From positions 1-7,189 of the forward strand of contig JAHKLH010000080.1 in assembly GCA_029856635.1 (NCBI GenBank): DNA of 7,189 nucleotides, read 5' to 3'. Position 1 is the stretch's first letter. Each line of letters begins with the position of its first letter. The position numbers and the translations under genes were made by a program. The notes beneath the pieces were generated by a model, which saw only the letters and a list, made by a program, of their open reading frames with translations, was not told where the DNA came from and ran no database searches. Positions 7,101 through 7,189 of this stretch are shown piece by piece. The stretch comes from Candidatus Njordarchaeota archaeon. Lineage in GTDB: Archaea; Asgardarchaeota; Njordarchaeia; Njordarchaeales; JAHKLH01.

Positions 7101-7156
7101 AATATTGACTGAAAAATTATAACAATTATTATACTTAATGAAATTATTTTTTTCAT
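1157..7156 (-). CDS. giant membrane-anchored surface protein with DUF2341-like head and nine Ig-like repeats
   Basis: This 1999-residue protein is not a named gene I recognise. In order it has a Lys-Lys plus hydrophobic signal/anchor (1-24), a polar linker (25-82), a DUF2341-like domain (about 84-180, opening WWNDSWEYRINVTI), a large beta-rich Asp-rich head (about 180-630, with a PPC-like segment at about 541-621), a partly helical connector (630-740), two small carboxypeptidase-regulatory-like beta domains (about 741-905), nine Ig-like repeats (about 945-1898), a membrane helix (about 1932-1956) and a charged cytoplasmic tail (1957-1999). About 51 N-X-S/T sequons, all before residue 1850, indicate an exported glycoprotein. 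Related layouts occur in large archaeal surface proteins with adhesive or S-layer-associated roles; that role here is inference. No protease or hydrolase catalytic motif was recognised. The ATG at 7156 is chosen because it begins a good signal sequence, follows GGTG by five bases and sits 24 bases after a TATA box. The gene is intact, monocistronic as far as visible, and convergent with thiI. Confidence 0.9.
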   Translation of the reverse strand: MKKIISLSIIIVIIFQSILVVNNVKVIKSKGENIQEELHKLTNRAIITTNHGQSLSRETLKKLQLKPSTEKPEEYTYVRSLSTWWNDSWEYRINVTITEPKIADRFDWPVDIYVKFNPPAFKYSVRVIEVGVTLTEIPYQLWNITYYNSSHISAATVTFLVDIPMGGIKKYQIYWSVDYVDPPAYNKKVMVIEESVPEGTAYIIESTTTGFKVKFYPTNGGRAMNISLPNGETIGHNWIHFGVTRNPSYKYNEYWGTGNTNNRRYVKRYILEETDPLLKTYEGVIFVTYVVEDVPLYDNVIQDDCANVTYMYRIFPSYIIVTEKVKWRLDETRASYYLAGWVFDQDDGVGSTFNYVYTPDGITNMSTATYPALTGSINTSWNLWTIVDTTYTGLPVIQVFRIYLTAGSHTINIYTYGDDYYSGSWANDDPYGRVMDPDGNWLPLTAIRGSSIDNGYAVWGDGGYYSEGVAFSFNAPKDGYYFIFVGAVDDDNEEGSFTANMDFRVVVDGKTKFYGTVYTGHITVENDLSYVIPRTAISVFDFTPSPDVLNIQHDITVDWTPTDHDLDVVVFNPNGGIVNYSIAAGGPPETVSFTPTTEHYTTLVIRYDGTGTSNLAIDITCHAGAEYEDFYGSNAAWDRVLFVHDTESRAVGFVLLEQDLTSITYATRNLTWYNEGNDSEIDYIYWALLLKDVIASASASIYVTCAVYPWSPTETTLQERINKFENFYSQITNKLSVTLADVERYKIRAIIDVRDEDNSPIPNAEVAFVNATGSIEYTAYTNKSGIAEIDVIRKSYTIKVTLTTANITYVNDSVTKDYSTFNYIIHSDTTLIKFKNLVKIKIKAYTNTIPRQIVQDGDVYLNNSQVVIHGRTNLTGWFETYVQIGQWTLRFNATKTVSEDYDNITVYYDPDLQYDAGTGRKIDLCINQGSTYYLVDNDIKSPPHTTMLRLHNTPTGFSVYWKENITINVNMTLKNSSTGEVMMWNGTLHWYILDPSGNCVLHGDVNPCGNGTFTFEINTSQISAGVTYTILINATPNYAKPGVLKPSPLYISLDVKKRPLDVDITFEPSNIIFWNESLTVHVYVRDGLTPETAIIGANVYMEIYGPEKTITLTFNDLRNGEYRNVSTHIPLDVGSYTAIIHIEKNNYVVINKAYTIVIKERPTYCVAPTYVEIPWTERYNLEIKYIDERYDLPITDAYAEYNLTDATIGATLLSGTLTYKDDKYVATLNLTDISEGTYIICIFMGKKNYENMTYTLTFVVRARRTLAEPDTTRLSVIYGERIIVRVSYYDEDFGKYIAGASTTYTITAVGVETTPITGTLNDLNNGTYVLNISSEIIGMLGSFIIKISLSKKYYESKTVSITLVIDPIPTDADATATTVSTEWGIPIDVNISYITREGIKVTNANATFVIKYSGAIIYRENLTEIEAGLYRLYLNSSIIVNDTNYVFGTYTVYVYLGKRFHENQTIVITWTIEQIIAYCNPRELPLEIEWGMNITITYELWYYRNEKEYPILGATAILEVIEKDKVIYKVSLIELGNGKYLLNLNTTMFINESHPRLGAYTLKIIFTRKYFKTFEAFVSLTVNPISTVNPTPIPPNATLYWGEDINITIEWRRLRDYVKIVNAIANITVLVEGTPITIPADAVTITEFDGTYILHVDSSKLEDNIMYEILVQFEKPFYESKTCSIYITVEPIPATAVLSTTELKVTWGDDANVSLTIIDTYGEGVSGVEIIISDAIPSNSISVIEIGEGNYTIFVRSGLLTAGTNYTLYLEFRKEHYNIPPRRLLIVVKKVQVKVEIETSTTVWKSISPFDYGKATSKLTIRVFELPTNIPVNVTGSVLINNETIGWINETVMTSPGTYEISISWDRIEPGTYELKIRILVLKRGKYVGSWDIIVAPVIYINGARSDTLSTIVNVDFVSGHERIFGVAIPKIYFWSLIGLLLIGVGAGFVKFIMWWRLPVEVKELIKIIKDVKKGMYEYKVPPRREILIELIKKELGIE
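1160..1366 (-). other. C-terminal transmembrane helix and 43-residue cytoplasmic tail
   Basis: Residues about 1932-1956 form one hydrophobic helix (FWSLIGLLLIGVGAGFVKF, ending in WW), followed by Arg. The tail (1957-1999) is rich in Lys, Arg and Glu, with amphipathic stretches VKELIKIIKDVKKG and REILIELIKKELG separated by a YEYKVPPR segment. It has no sequon. With the signal at the other end, this gives an outside N-terminus and inside C-terminus if the signal is cleaved. Confidence 0.85.
1463..4324 (-). repeat. nine tandem Ig-like protein repeats of about 106 residues (stalk)
   Basis: Each unit has an aromatic residue followed by Gly or a polar residue at its first strand, then alternating hydrophobics: W961, W1074, W1175, Y1278, W1383, W1490, W1601, W1707 and Y1812. 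Successive spacings are 113, 101, 103, 105, 107, 111, 106 and 105 residues. Each then has a GA-like turn (IIGANVY, YIAGAST, ILGATAI), a G-x-Y strand (GTYVLNIS, GKYLLNLN), in most units a second G-x-Y strand (GTYTVYVY, GAYTLKII) and, in most, a K-x-x-Y/F element (KKNYE, KKYYE, KRFHE). Approximate unit limits: 3986-4324, 3677-3985, 3371-3676, 3056-3370, 2738-3055, 2402-2737, 2084-2401, 1787-2083 and 1463-1786. The repeats are divergent in sequence, so they are old rather than a recent duplication. Confidence 0.85.
4442..4936 (-). other. two carboxypeptidase-regulatory-like small beta domains (residues 741-905)
   Basis: The first (about 745-805) runs YKIRAIIDVRDEDNSPIPNA, then a Val strand, then TNKSGIAEIDVI and SYTIKVTL, the usual layout of a seven-stranded regulatory domain (P-x-x-x-A-x-V, then T-x-x-x-G, then Y-x-I-x-V). 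The second (about 836-905) repeats the plan with IKIKAYTNTIP, GDVYLNN, GRTNLTGWFETYVQIG and QWTLRFNA. Such domains act as rigid spacers in cell-surface proteins. They link the head to the Ig-like stalk. Confidence 0.5.
5267..6616 (-). other. large beta-sandwich head of unknown ligand (residues about 181-630)
   Basis: The first part (about 200-335) has alternating strands with TTGFKVKFYPTNGGR, LPNGETIG, YEGVIFVTYVVED and IFPSYIIVTEKVKWR, a pattern that recalls mutarotase-like super-sandwich folds. The middle (about 341-500) is rich in Asp and Asn (D344, D346, D347, D418, D419, N427-D429, D436, D438, D489-D491) and could bind calcium. The last part (about 541-621) resembles a PPC (pre-peptidase C-terminal) jelly roll: HDLDVVVFNPNGG, later TTLVIRYDGTGTSNLAIDI. 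Fold names are inferred from strand patterns only. No catalytic residues were recognised. Confidence 0.45.
6617..6907 (-). other. DUF2341-like beta domain (residues 84-180)
   Basis: The domain opens with WWNDSWEYRINVTI, close to the W-W-x-x-x-W-x-Y-R-x-x-I-T-I opening of DUF2341. It continues with a PVDIYVKFN strand, an EIPYQLWNITY strand and a closing VDIPMGGIKKYQIYWS, which matches the family's usual final strands (x-V-P-x-x-x-x-G-x-x-x-x-I-x-x-Y). DUF2341 is a domain of unknown function found in extracellular proteins, often beside lectin-like or Ig-like modules. The assignment rests on the opening and closing motifs, and the centre is divergent. Confidence 0.65.
7073..7156 (-). other. N-terminal signal peptide or signal anchor (residues 1-28)
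   Basis: Residues 1-3 are MKK, followed by an uninterrupted hydrophobic stretch rich in Ile and Val (residues 4-22), then NNVKVIKSK. This is a Sec-type signal. There is no clear small-X-small cleavage site after the core, so it may be cleaved at a poor site or kept as an N-terminal membrane anchor. It lacks the basic-Gly site in front of the core expected of archaeal pilin-type (class III) signals. Confidence 0.8.
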
Positions 7157-7161
7157 TATTA

Positions 7162-7165
7162 CACC
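7162..7165 (-). promoter_or_regulatory. Shine-Dalgarno GGTG for the giant surface-protein gene
   Basis: The minus strand reads GGTG, then TAATA, then ATG. GGTG pairs with the anti-Shine-Dalgarno end of archaeal 16S rRNA (...CACC...) at a normal five-base spacing. It supports the start at 7156. Confidence 0.55.
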
Positions 7166-7179
7166 ATGTTTGTCTAAAA

Positions 7180-7189
7180 AATATATAAG
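7180..7189 (-). promoter_or_regulatory. archaeal TATA box (CTTATATATT)
   Basis: The minus strand carries CTTATATATT followed by a short T-run, close to the archaeal TATA consensus. Its centre is about 28 bases before the ATG, so transcription would be expected to start at or just before the start codon. Any BRE element lies outside the window. Confidence 0.6.

Noticed and set aside
7159..7167. Minus-strand ATG-GTG-TAA just before the giant gene's start, possible upstream mini-ORF or alternative start
   Set aside because: It is out of frame with the gene, ends after two codons and overlaps the GGTG site; chance is sufficient.

Overview
The window is AT-rich (roughly two thirds A+T by eye) and looks archaeal. 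The evidence is a tRNA sulfurtransferase of the archaeal type (no rhodanese domain, Fe-S type cysteines), a TATA-box promoter, an oligo-T terminator, and a giant secreted protein full of N-glycosylation sequons. The style fits a TACK-type archaeon such as a Thermoproteota or Bathyarchaeia member, but two genes cannot settle the lineage.

Layout: two convergent genes fill almost everything. Bases 2-1150 (+) hold thiI. It is cut by the left window edge: the frame is open back to base 2, and those upstream codons encode the conserved ThiI N-terminus, so the ATG at 83 is an internal methionine. After a 6-base gap, bases 1157-7156 (-) hold one 1999-residue gene for a surface-anchored multidomain protein. 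Bases 7157-7189 hold its promoter and ribosome binding site. No tRNA, rRNA, CRISPR array, insertion sequence or phage gene was seen.

The giant protein reads from its N-terminus as: hydrophobic signal or anchor; short linker; a DUF2341-like strand domain; a large Asp-rich beta-sandwich head with a PPC-like segment; two small carboxypeptidase-regulatory-like beta domains; nine tandem Ig-like repeats of about 106 residues, each marked by an aromatic residue followed by Gly or a polar residue; one C-terminal membrane helix; and a 43-residue charged cytoplasmic tail. About 51 N-X-S/T sequons lie in the outer part and none in the tail. The simplest reading is a long glycosylated stalk that holds a binding head away from the cell, as an adhesin or S-layer-associated protein. 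Its ligand is unknown.

The two genes have no evident functional link. They meet tail to tail, and the A-rich last codons of thiI, read on the other strand, form a T-rich tract that probably terminates the giant gene.
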